In this document: positions 12,401 through 21,902 of the stretch, piece after piece | How the letters are laid out: each line of letters begins with the position of its first letter | Position numbering within the stretch: position 1 is the stretch's first letter | DNA from: Eretmocerus hayati | Taxonomy: Eukaryota > Arthropoda > Insecta > Hymenoptera > Aphelinidae | Assembly: GCA_029851415.1 (NCBI GenBank) | Contig: CM056743.1 | Coordinates: 74,917,186 to 74,981,185, forward strand | DNA length: 64,000 bases | Direction of reading: 5' to 3' | The notes under the pieces: model-generated | The model's input: only the letters and a program-made list of their open reading frames with translations | Databases searched by the model: none | What the model was told of the DNA's origin: nothing | Position numbers and translations under genes: made by a program

Positions 12401-12970
12401 TTTGATTCTGAATATAGATGAGATCAGGAGTAAAAAAACCATTTTGCGGGTCTAGAAGTTCACTTTTGTCTCTCGTCTATTCTTCGGTCTCTTCCGAGCG
12501 AATTCCCGCGGATCTACTGATATACTATATAGACTTTGAATGAATCGCGAGTGAGCTGGAGGCCTCACTTACTAAACTCCTTGCCTGATCCTTCCAGAGG
12601 TCAAATATTGAATCGTGATCATTAAGCTGTATCGGGTAAAATATGGCGTGATATGATGTTTGATGCACGATGATTGAAAAATTGTTATGAGTAATTAACA
12701 TTCAAATTTTGTTGGGGGTATGGACTTGAAAAAATCCCCCCCCCCCCCGTCGTCTATTTAGCCAGTGATAATCCCACTCAGCTTTTCGGTATCGCCGTCC
12801 AGGAAATTGGAGGAAACTTAGAACTAGACAGCTGGACGCGATTGTTCTGCATCTCTGCTATGGTCGAAAGTGAACCCTGAATTCGCGAAAACTATGAATC
12901 ATCGCACGCGTTTTCAAATGTAGTTACTTCAGAAGGTAAGGCTCGCCTGATTATATCTAAATTTTGCCTA
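9476..12970. other. unassigned DNA
   Basis: No gene or transposon end is recognised in these 3.5 kb. Short minus-strand open frames at 9810-10073 and 10077-10271 have no recognisable domain. A CA/CT-rich patch lies near 11930-11980 and a C run at 12737-12749. Confidence 0.45.
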
Positions 12971-13591
12971 TTCGCTGTGTCCAAGTTGTTTCCGACTGCC
13001 GTCTAGTGGCTCTGCCGCGCATTAGAGAATGGGGGCACAAGAACACGACCGAGAGATCTCGCACACACACACATATACATACACACACTATCTTACACAC
13101 AAGTGTCGCATCACCTTGTCGACCGATTGTCGACGACTCCCCATGCTCTCCTTTTAGCCCTCAATTTTCCGCAAAATGGAAGTGATGTTAACCCATCGAA
13201 GACTCTGCAATTAGTTTGTCAGCTCCTAGTCAAGCCCACGCATAACAAAAGTCGTAAGTATCATTAAATGTCTATAGGTTTTGAATCTCTGCCCCTCAAA
13301 CGGTAGTCTGATCTAACTGAAAAACCTACGACCACGTCGTTTCAAAACACAAGTTGCTCATGTAACTGGAATGAAAGCGGCTCGAGATATAGAGTCAAAC
13401 AAACAGCCATCGAAGGCAAGAACAAATCAGATGCATGTTGTCAGCTGTCGTGCTTCATCGTGATCCAGCGCGATGCCATCCCTTCCGATCACCGTTCTCC
13501 GTCGCTGGCCCTCTTTTTTCCGTGTCGTGTTGGGCCACCGCAAGCGCTGCAGTCAGAATTTTCCTCGCTTAATATAGGTGGACACAGCGAA
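12971..13591. mobile_element. TA-flanked MITE (mariner-like)
   Basis: TTCGCTGTGTCCA at 12971-12983 and its exact complement at 13579-13591 form 13-bp terminal inverted repeats. TA dinucleotides directly flank both ends (12969-12970 and 13592-13593). The size (621 bp), TA duplication and lack of a transposase fit a non-autonomous Tc1/mariner-type element. The inverted repeats are short, so chance is not excluded. Confidence 0.5.
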
Positions 13592-13648
13592 TACCGAGCA
13601 TAACCTGTCATCGTAAATGGGATCTCACAAGAGCTCATTTGATCTATA

Positions 13649-14699
13649 TGTTACAGTAAATGTCCGAAATCCGTCAATCCTAGGATTGACTAATTATTGC
13701 TGACATTGACTAGTGGGACCAGTCAATCCTAAGATTTACTAGTAAATCTTAGAACTGACTGAAATAGCCAGTCAATGTTGATTGTGAAGATGAATTTCGG
13801 ACATTTACTAGGCAATCTTAGGATTAACTGACTGACCCCCGTAAATGTCCGAAACATATAATGAGCAGAGAAATGAAAATATATGATGAGCAAAATTTGT
13901 TCATGCAAAATGATATTTAGCGTAAATGTATCAGAGTTGCACATAGTCTTAGATCTTACGTTCATACTGGACGGAGGTCACATCTTCATCACATCGATAA
14001 TGTCATTCAAGTCTTACGAATTTTTCACCGACAAATAATATATCACGTTGTATGATCAAAATGAAGTTGAATCTTTCTAAAAATTTAACAATATGAAAGC
14101 TACTTGTTACAACAGCTCTGGCTATTATGGCATCTTTAATTGCACAGTATCTTTTTCATTTAATAAGAACATCTATTTGAAGAACACTTAGCTTTACAAT
14201 TGCATTTCGTCATTCCATGGCCACCTGTAATCGAAATTTTTGAAGCTGCTGCTCGTAAGCTTACAGATTGCGTCCGGTCAATTTCGTTGAGATCGAGGAA
14301 TTTCTCTTTGCAAACTTCAAACTGGCTCCTCGGGAACAGGTTGTTCATTAAACCAGCTTTTGTTCCAATTCTGTAGAAATCCTCATCCTATAATAATAAT
14401 ACCTTCTTGTACCTCAGGAGCTTGTTTTTCGGCGCAAAGTTTTGAAAGAATCAAGTTTACGTGCCAACTATATTTTTCGTGAGCAATCACGTTTCGGACA
14501 TTTACGAAGGCTTGTTAGTCAATCCTAAGATTTACTAGTGAATGTCCGAATTGCTGCCATTTCAACAACATTGACTAGACTTCCCAGTCAATGCTGGACA
14601 TTTACTAGTCAATCTTAGGATTGACTGGCCCCACCAGTCAGTCCTAGGATTTACTAGTAAATCTCCGGCATTGACTGATTTCGGACATTTACTGTAACA
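13649..14699. mobile_element. Ginger-like DNA transposon derivative
   Basis: The ends are TGTTACAG...CTGTAACA, flanked by a 4-bp direct repeat TATA (13645-13648 and 14700-14703). TGTNR ends plus a 4-bp duplication are the hallmarks of Ginger transposons. The ~200-bp terminal inverted regions are built from repeated motifs such as AGTCAATCCTAAGATTTACT. The centre contains a remnant of a cysteine-rich protein tail of the type found on integrase-like transposon proteins (14160-14387). At 1051 bp it is an internally deleted copy. Confidence 0.65.
14160..14387 (-). pseudogene. remnant of an integrase-type transposon protein C-terminus
   Basis: On the minus strand a 75-residue frame reads DEDFYRIGTKAG..., then SLRAAA, GGHGMTKCNCKAKC and CSSNRC before a stop at 14160. 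This order (IGTK-G, S-LR-AA, GGxG-x-KCNC, C-x-NRC) resembles, from memory, the cysteine-rich tail of KRBA2/Ginger-type integrase-derived proteins. The usual further cysteines are cut off by the stop, and no integrase core is present. The match is by motif only; a protein search would decide. Confidence 0.45.
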
Positions 14700-14922
14700 T
14701 ATATACAAGTTGAACATTTGATCGGTTCATCACAGATATTTCAAAATCTGTTATCTGTTTACATCGTTACCTTCAGCCTTGGACCAAATTCAAGATATAT
14801 CCAATAAACTGTTTCACATATGAGTAGCTCAGCGTTAAACGGGCCCTCGGTCGAAAAAAGGGTCGTCTGTTGAAATTTCCCTAAAATCTTCCATTCAATT
14901 GTATACGAGTGATTCCATGAGG

Positions 14923-15475
14923 AAACGATATATCGTCGCCCCCGAAGAAAAATAATACTTGCACACTATCAAGCGACAAAGACTAACACATGCGTGTTCG
15001 TCACCGGTGAAAAGTGATACGATATGTATCAAGCGTCGAAGAGTAGCATTTCTTCCGTAGTCCCCCGAAGAATAACACTTGATCGTGATCATCGCCGAAA
15101 AGTAACATTTGCCGGAGGCTCGGATGAAGGATAAACACCTTCCGTAAGTCCGGTCGAGAAAGAACACCTGCCGTGAGCTCCGACGAAAAAAAACACTTCC
15201 CGTAAGCCCCCACAGAAAAGAACACCTGCCGGAAGCCCGGACAAAGAAAAGCACCTGCCGTATGCCCGGACGAAGAAAGACATCTCCCGTAGGCTTTGAC
15301 GAAGAAAAACATCTCTCAATACCTTACGGTGAAGAGAACATCTGAGATTTTCTCATACTGTTGGCAGGCACTTTGACCCATATTTGGAGGAAGAATTATG
15401 TCTGGGCGTTGCAATCAGCAGAGAGCATTATCAGCTCTGCTCCAAGCCCAGTACGCCTCGTAAATATCGAAATTC
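14923..15475 (+). mobile_element. truncated end of the minisatellite-ended element family
   Basis: From TATCGTCGCCCCCGAAGAA at about 14928 the sequence carries degenerate ~29-bp GACGAA-type units. It is followed by a unique block (15345-15475, containing attatgtctgggcgttgcaa) that is homologous to the inverted sequence at 38760-38890. It therefore represents one end of the family whose complete copy spans 36520-39270. The other end is missing and satellite DNA follows directly. Confidence 0.6.
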
Positions 15476-15970
15476 AGGCACTTCCTTTCCTCACTCGGAA
15501 GCGATCTCAATTGAGAAGTTTTCAAACAGAGCCCCTTAGCCTGATCCACGAAAATTTCCGAATTTCAACCCTGGATTAGGGGTTACTCGGATTCACCGGG
15601 GGGGGGGGGGCAGCAAAAAATTCAGGCACCTCCTTTCGTCACTAGAAAGCGATCCCAACAGAGGAATATTGAAACAGAGCCCCCTAGCCTGTTCCACGGA
15701 AATTTCCGAATTTCTACCTTCGATTAGGGGTTGTTCGCATTCACCGGGGGGGGGGGGGCTGCAAAAAATTCAAGAACTTTTTCTCGTCACTAGAAAGCGA
15801 TCTCAATCGAGAAATTTTGGAATAGAGCCCCCTAGCCTGATCCACGAAAATTTCCGAATTTCAACCCTCGATTAGGAGTTGTTTGCATTCACCGGGGTGC
15901 TGCAAAAAATTCAGGCACTTTTCTCGTCACTAGAAAGCGATCCCCATCGGGAAAAGAGCTGCTAAAAATA
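15476..15970 (+). repeat. ~155-bp satellite with homopolymer G tract, plus orientation
   Basis: About three tandem units contain attcaggcac, cgtcactagaaagcgatc, cagagccccctagcctg and a run of 12-14 G residues. They are the reverse complement of the 8880-9475 units. The last unit lacks the G run. Confidence 0.75.
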
Positions 15971-17112
15971 AGGCCAAATCTGCTCCGAAGATTTGGGGCC
16001 CAAGTTGCACTGAAATGCGTGTTTTGGGTGTCTGAATATGCATGTAAATTTTTTTCGCCCAAAACCAAAACGTATCCTCGTGATGGGCAAAAGAATGTCC
16101 CGTTTAAAATACACGTGGAACGCACTTTTTTGGTTCCCTCTCGAAATTGACCCAATGAACTATCACCGCTCTAAGAGGTTTTTGTTCGTCAACAAAAAAT
16201 ACCTTTAGGGGTTCTTCTATGGTCGGGAAATAATGCACTGGTACCGAAAAACCACTTAGAGAATGGGAAATGCGAATTTTTCATGCTAAACCCGGGGAAT
16301 ATTCGAACGGAATGGAATTAGTCGAAAAGTTGCGGAGGACCCAAGTTGTAGATTATGCTATAAACTTGCATTTGGCATCGGTTCTCTATGCATGCACCAA
16401 TTAGGGTTCCCAAAAAATGACCAAAAGTCGTAAAAAACAGTATTTATTAGATTTTTTGGCGATCTCGGGGTAAGAATGGATTGACAAACCATCATATCTT
16501 GTAGATCTTATCAAAACATACATTTTTGGTTCCCATAATTCTCTCGAAACAACGCACCAGATTCGAGTTTACAGCGAAAATAGGCACTCTCCTACTCCCT
16601 CACGCAAAATACTCGAAACACTCGAATGAAAACCCCATATGATTTCTGTGTAAAAACTTGGCATTTTTCATGTACTTTGAATGGAAAAAAAATTCACTGC
16701 GTTGCAATGTTCCTGCCTCGAGGAATAAGCATTTTTATGTCGGAAAACACGTTTGAGAGGGTAAGTTGATGATTCGGTCATGATATATGCAATTCTACGT
16801 CAATGAGTCATACGACAACATCAATGAGACATGCGAAGTCATCAATTGTCATCGTTGATCACCATTCAGAGTCCCAAGATACAGAGAGTTGGCATTTTTC
16901 AGCCTTTCCAAGTTAGTAGAAGTCTTTTTAATACCATATACATGTTGTAAATATCCAGATCGATGAACTATGCTGAGATTGCGGACCCTCAAATAGACGA
17001 TGAACCTTGATCAGACTAATGCTGGGCTGCAGAATATTATGTCCCGTCGATCCATTTAGTCAATTCGGACATAGCAAGGAAGAAGAAAATTCTCCGTTCA
17101 TCCACTTCAAAG
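15971..17112. other. unassigned DNA
   Basis: AT-rich sequence with no gene, terminal repeat or tandem array that I can recognise. Confidence 0.45.
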
Positions 17113-17214
17113 TTGACCACTTGTAAAAGCTCTGCCATTCCCCTCCTATTTTGGGATTCCTCCTTGTATGACGCGGGAGCTTTGTGGAGAGCCACTGAAG
17201 TGGAATTTTTACTC

Positions 17215-17628
17215 ATGGTTCGTACGAGGTTGTCGTTAGAGTGCTTCCGTGCGTGTTTTTCGTACCCCATCATCTTTGAAATCATGATAAAAAATAAGAA
17301 GTTCGAGTGTGTTCAGTGTCACTCACATGATAAGGACTGGAAAAGGTTCAGGAATGTCGAAGATGAATTATATCGTAGAACGTGTTACTGTAAGATGATG
17401 AGAATCATCAGTTCGCATTCGATCGATAGGAATGATGAAGTCATTCCAGATCGAATAGATCCTCCCCATGAGCCCCCTGATGTTTTCTTCGGTAAACCTG
17501 AGAATGATAACGATGAGTTTGAGCTACAGAATGAGAGACAGGACGAGGGTGGCATTGGAGATGCCGAACCTTCATTAAAAAAAGTTAAACTGAGTTTCGG
17601 AAGATTCAAAAAATCGATATCTAGGTAA
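17215..17628 (+). CDS. hypothetical open frame, 137 residues
   Basis: From an ATG at 17215 the frame encodes a basic N-terminal half with a cluster of cysteines and histidines (CVQCHSHDK ... CYC) and an acidic middle (PENDNDEFELQNERQDEGG), ending SISR. The stop overlaps an AG|GTAAGG splice-donor-like sequence (17621-17630), so it could be a host or transposon exon. I recognise no family. It sits just upstream of the retroelement nest. Confidence that it is coding is low. Confidence 0.2.
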   Translation: MVRTRLSLECFRACFSYPIIFEIMIKNKKFECVQCHSHDKDWKRFRNVEDELYRRTCYCKMMRIISSHSIDRNDEVIPDRIDPPHEPPDVFFGKPENDNDEFELQNERQDEGGIGDAEPSLKKVKLSFGRFKKSISR

Positions 17629-17647
17629 GGCACTTTCCTCAAGTAGC

Positions 17648-17668
17648 AGAGAGAGAGAGAGAGAGAGA
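17648..17668 (+). repeat. (GA)n microsatellite at a retroelement 3' end
   Basis: A run of about ten GA units lies directly against the ATTGATTGATTGAT tail of the minus-strand CR1-group element that starts at 17669. Confidence 0.9.
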
Positions 17669-17711
17669 TTGATTGATTGATAACAAATTTATCATGCCTT
17701 GGTCTTGGTAG

Positions 17712-18730
17712 GATTGGGGTACATATTTCCCAATCCGTTTTTCCCAATGACCGATTTTCCCAAAATGAATGCTCCCAATTTTAGGCTTTTCCATGCCTAA
17801 TTTCCAAAAAATACTTCTTCCCAAAATTCAATTTTTCCAAAAATATCATCTCTCCAAACAAATTCTGGATAAAGTTCTAATGGTTTATTGAAACTGAGAC
17901 TCGAGAAAAATTCACAATTGCACGTGGTGTCCCAATAAGCGCAAATATGCAAGGACTTCATTGTTCTCAACATACTCGTGGTATCTGGAAACAATATTAA
18001 AAATTTGATCTTCTCTGTCTTGGTGTCTCGATTCTGGCCCTCTCCTAATCCGCTGGCCGAGTGCCAACTGACGCATCATTGTCTCTGTGTCAGCTTGTTC
18101 TTTGCGGAGTTCCTCGAGGAAAGCATAGAAACTCGGGTGGCTCTTTTCTACTACCAACTGGAATTTGTTTTGCCATCCCTCGGAGATGTTGTTTGTCCTT
18201 GCGATGCCTTGTCTAACTGCTTCGTACTGATTCCATAAGTTTGGACCTGTAGCGATGAGGATTTCTTTGAACCTGAACCCTTCTTCTGCCCCTGCGGTTT
18301 TGCCTGACCACTGTGCCGCTTATGTAGGTGGCATCGAAATATTCAGCTATGGTGGATAATTTACGCCATCGTTCACGAAAATTTAGATTATATCGCATAG
18401 AACAAGAATTTAGAGTACAAAATGCAATGGAGTAGAAAACAACACTTGGAAATTTTGAGAGTGACCCAAACAGTAAAGAGTAACCTGAAAGTCTTGAATA
18501 AACATTGGGGGTATGCAATGAAGTTGTCACAGGTGAAGAGCCAAAGCTGTATAAGCAGCAGATGACTTTATGATTTTAGGTACTTCGAAATAAGTTTGAT
18601 TGGGAAAAGTGTCTTCTGGAAATGGATATTGTTTGGAAAAAATGAAATTGGGATAAATGTCCTATTGGGAACACAAAATTTTGGGAAAAACGGATTGGGA
18701 AAAATGGTTTGGGAAACTTGACCCCCAACG
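17712..18730 (-). mobile_element. MULE-type DNA transposon remnant
   Basis: An 8-bp direct repeat CTTGGTAG (17704-17711 and 18731-18738) flanks a ~1.02 kb insertion. Its ends pair imperfectly (GATTGGGG-tac.. and the complement of ..cccCCAACG) and continue into ~130-bp inverted stretches dense in TTCCCAA / TTGGGAA. The core encodes on the minus strand a recognisable C-terminus of a MULE/FLYWCH-type transposase. MULEs characteristically make 8-10 bp duplications and have long terminal inverted repeats. Most of the transposase is deleted. Confidence 0.7.
17912..18400 (-). pseudogene. MULE-type transposase, C-terminal remnant
   Basis: Translating the minus strand gives FRERWRKLSTIAEYFDATYI, then after one frameshift (about 18275) NLWNQYEAVRQG, RTNNISEGW, KSHPSFYAFLEELRKEQ and a terminal YLRLLGHH before a stop at 17912. 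The order YF-x-TYI, W-N-x-Y, RTNN-x2-EGW, HP-F-FL-x-L-KEQ matches the C-terminal part of MULE/FLYWCH-type transposases in insects, judged from memory. The catalytic region is not present. Confidence 0.65.
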
Positions 18731-18880
18731 CTTGGTAGACCGTATGGCAAGGAGATTAGAACAGAGCATACAAAAATGAATCTATTCAAGAATAATGGTA
18801 TGATTCAATTACATTTGAATATTTCTTACACTTGAAAGAACAGAGAAACGATAAAACGAGGGTTACAAAAATAACATATA

Positions 18881-21715
18881 TCACTTCCGATCATCGGCTG
18901 GTAGATGTTCCAAGCTATAGTAATATTCGAACAGGGCAGATTTGAAAGCTTCTAGAGGTCTGAGCAAGCGTATGCTATTTGGTACTGATTCCCACTCTTT
19001 CATTGCTTGCATGGAAAATGCACCATCGTACGCTGATGTGCGAGTGGTCGGTAAGAAGACACGCGTTGATTGATTCCTCTCAGAACGCCCCATTCCTTCG
19101 TCCAATGTTTTGAAAAGTTCATGAAGATACTTTTGTTTAGATGTGGTGAAGATTCTGTAAAGTTGAACGCAAAGGAAGTACTTGCGGTGCAAAGTCAGGG
19201 ATAACCAATTCAGGCGTAGGTAATAAGGCTTGAGAGCAGCGTCACGTCGCAGATGAAAAATAAATCTCATACACATATTCAACAGTCTCTGCAATTTTGT
19301 TTCTAAGTAACCAGATATATCGTTATATACTAGGCATGAATAACACCGGCACACAAAATAAAAAAAAGTATCTGTACTTTTGACCAGACCTACTTCTCTT
19401 GATGTATTTTGGCACGCTGAATCCGAATCCGAGGTCGGTTTGGCCCGGCTACCTCTTGTTTTCGAGAAAATCGTGAAAAATTCGGTGGAAATCGTGGAAA
19501 TAGCGCAGAATAGCACGATTTTCTCGAAAACAAGAGGTAGTCGGGCCAAACCGACCTCGGATTCGGATTCAGCGTGCCAAAATACATTAAGAAAAGTAAG
19601 TCTGGTCAAAAGTACAGATACTTTTTTTTATTTTGTGTGCCGGTGTAATCGAAGTGAGGTAGCGCTAGGGCATCAACAAGCAAACGTTTGACTTCTGATG
19701 ACCGAAAATGACCACGATGACGGAGTATATGTAAGACCCCATTGACTCTCGAACAGATGCTTGCAATATGAGAATTTCACGAGAGGTCATTTGGAAAAAT
19801 AATATCCAGATTTTTCACAGTGGTTTTTAGAGGAATTGTATCACCATCTACGAGTATTGTTAGCAGGAGGCTCAGATCTAGTCTCATATGGTACTGAACT
19901 GATGCGTAAAGTATCGCTTCGGTTTTCGATAAATTCAATTTGAGTCCATTTTGCTCCGCCCATGCAACTATCCGAGCTATATCTTCATTTAACTTACGAA
20001 TCGCCTCAGCGAAATCAGATGTACTACATTGTATATGGATTTGCAAATCATCTGCGAAGAGTAAAGCTTTGCAATACCTCAGAACCGACAATATGGAATT
20101 TATGAATATCAGGAATACAATTGGCCCTGGGTTAGACCCTTGGGGGTAAGCTGATTTATTGGGAAGGTAATCAGTGGAATTATTATGTTGATCAGCGATA
20201 TCCTGAGATCGTCCACTTGAGTATGAATGGAACCATCTTAAAGCCTTTTCAGAAAAATTCAGATCTTTCAACTTTTTGAGCAGTTCACGGTGTTTGATGC
20301 TACCAAACGCAGACTTAAAGTCAAACAGAATTTGAAGCGTTACAAGTTTTTGTTCAATGCTTTGTCTAATATCCTCAGATACTTTTAGTAAAGCGGTCTG
20401 AGTGCTGAAATTCGTGCGAAAATCTGATTGTAACGGTGATATCATTCGATTTTTCTCAAGGTGCTCAACAAGTTGATGGGTAATGATATTATCGAAAACT
20501 TCAGCGAAATGTGGAAGGTTCGCAATAGGTCTAGTCTCTGCAGGTGAAGAAGGTGTCGGAACTTTACTCAACGGTATTACTAGAGATTTTTTCCATAAAT
20601 CGGGATAAAGACAGGAAGATATAGATGAGTTGAACAGATTTGTGGAATACGGGACCAGGTAGTTCAGAACTGTTACGAAATATTTCAGGCACAGCCCATC
20701 ACTGCTATTTCCTTTAGTTTTTACCAAACACGCGAGCATAGTTTAGTATACTTCAACTCCATCAACAGGTATCAACGAAAAAGGTGGAAAATCAGATGAA
20801 ATAGAAGTATTGATTATGTCTTGTAGCTCAGAAGGAGAGCAATTTTCATGGCAACTGGATGCTTTTGAATAATGTTCCATGAGTTCACTCGCAGGGGAAA
20901 TATTCAGTGGTGATTGATGCCCTTTATTTGTGATCCCTATCTTACGCAAAATTAACCAAGACTTGAATTCATTCAAAGCCTCGTTGAAGGATCTTAAACA
21001 ATACTCATTCCTAGCTCTAGCTATTTTCCTCCTCAAGTTTGCGCGTACAACTCTGAACTGTTCTTCCAACTGACTGTTACCACTACGTCTTGCTTTTTTG
21101 CTCAATCGATCTCGCTCTTTACATTCCTCTCGAAGTTCATTGGTCAACCAAGGAGATTTTCGCATCCGAATAGACTTTTCTCGCACCGGAGCGTATTTAT
21201 CAAGTAGGTGCAATGCTATATCTCTGAATTTTCCTAGTGACACATTCACGTCTAGAAGGTCTTAAATTTGAGAGTTGCCAATTATAGACTGAAGTTCATG
21301 GCCAAATGAATCAGCATCAAATTTAGCGAAATCTCGAGAAACGATTTTTGTGCGTTCGCTAACAATATTTGGCAATTTATAATCAATAATAAGGAAATCA
21401 TGACCGTTGATGAAGGGCATAGGCGACTTTGTGGAGTTGATAACCTTGCCTCGAGAGTCAGTCAAAATGACATCAATCCACGATTCAGAGTTTTGAAGAT
21501 GGAGTGTCGCACTAATTAGGACGGCACATAATGAGTTCTCATATATCAATTCGCGCAAGTGCGAGCTATACTGTGAGCCAGACAGTAAATCTGAGTTCAA
21601 GTCACCAGCTAAGACAATATTTCGGTGAAGTGGAGATATTTTTTGGATTTTGACAAAAAAATCAGTGAGTACATTCTCAGTTGGACGTCGGTATAGGGAG
21701 CCGAATAAGATGATA
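18881..21715 (-). pseudogene. CR1-group ORF2 (endonuclease-reverse transcriptase), lineage B2
   Basis: The protein starts inside the AP-like endonuclease (GDLNSDLL, WIDVILTDS, NGHDFLIIDY). It continues through the linker into a reverse transcriptase with TRPIANLPH, a FADD active site (near 20060) and a C-terminal region ending at 18881. A single frame runs throughout, interrupted by nonsense codons at 21262-21264, 20743-20745 and 19777-19779 and by the MITE at 19344-19645. No frameshift is needed once the MITE and one TAA copy are discounted. The EN is truncated at the N-terminus. Confidence 0.8.
19344..19645. mobile_element. 302-bp foldback MITE, CAC...GTG ends, TAA duplication
   Basis: Arms of about 130 bp starting CACCGGCACACAAAATA pair with only a handful of mismatches around a ~38-base loop (near 19477-19514). 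TAA lies at both borders (19341-19343 and 19646-19648). Removing the MITE with one TAA rejoins the interrupted reverse transcriptase frame exactly, which proves the boundaries. CAC ends with a 3-bp duplication suggest CACTA/EnSpm or possibly Harbinger affinity; no transposase is present. Confidence 0.85.
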
Positions 21716-21745
21716 AGAGAGAGAAAGAGAGAGAGAGAGAGAGAG
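21716..21745 (+). repeat. (GA)n microsatellite between two retroelements
   Basis: An interrupted (GA)n tract separates the 5' boundary of the minus-strand CR1-group element from the 5' boundary of the plus-strand R1-like element. Confidence 0.9.
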
Positions 21746-21823
21746 TGCGGCGAACCAGGACACCTCGCCGCATCCTGCAAAGGGAAGCCAAAGTGCTTGA
21801 GCTGTGAGGCGATCGGGTCCTAA
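21746..21823 (+). pseudogene. R1-like ORF1, C-terminal zinc-knuckle remnant
   Basis: The first 25 codons read CGEPGHLAASCKGKPKCLSC and run to a TAA stop at 21821-21823. This is the end of a nucleic-acid-binding Gag-like ORF1 with CCHC knuckles; everything upstream is lost at the (GA)n junction. ORF2's first ATG follows 80 bases later. Confidence 0.7.
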
Positions 21824-21902
21824 TCTGATCACAGATCTGGCGCGAGCATTTGCACTGCCTACCAGAAGGCGAAGAGCACGTATAAACGGAGGAGAGGTTG
21901 AA

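Larger units (their letters stand above)
17669..21715 (-). mobile_element. CR1-group retrotransposon (lineage B2), 5'-truncated, nested insertions
   Basis: Read on the minus strand, the element runs from a (TC)n junction at about 21715 through ORF2 to a 3' end made of ATCA tetramers (17669-17681) against (TC)n. ORF1 and the start of the endonuclease are missing. A MULE-type DNA transposon (17712-18730) sits in the 3' UTR and a 302-bp MITE (19344-19645) sits in ORF2. The element therefore predates both. The opposite side of the (GA)n at 21716-21745 starts the R1-like element. Confidence 0.75.
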
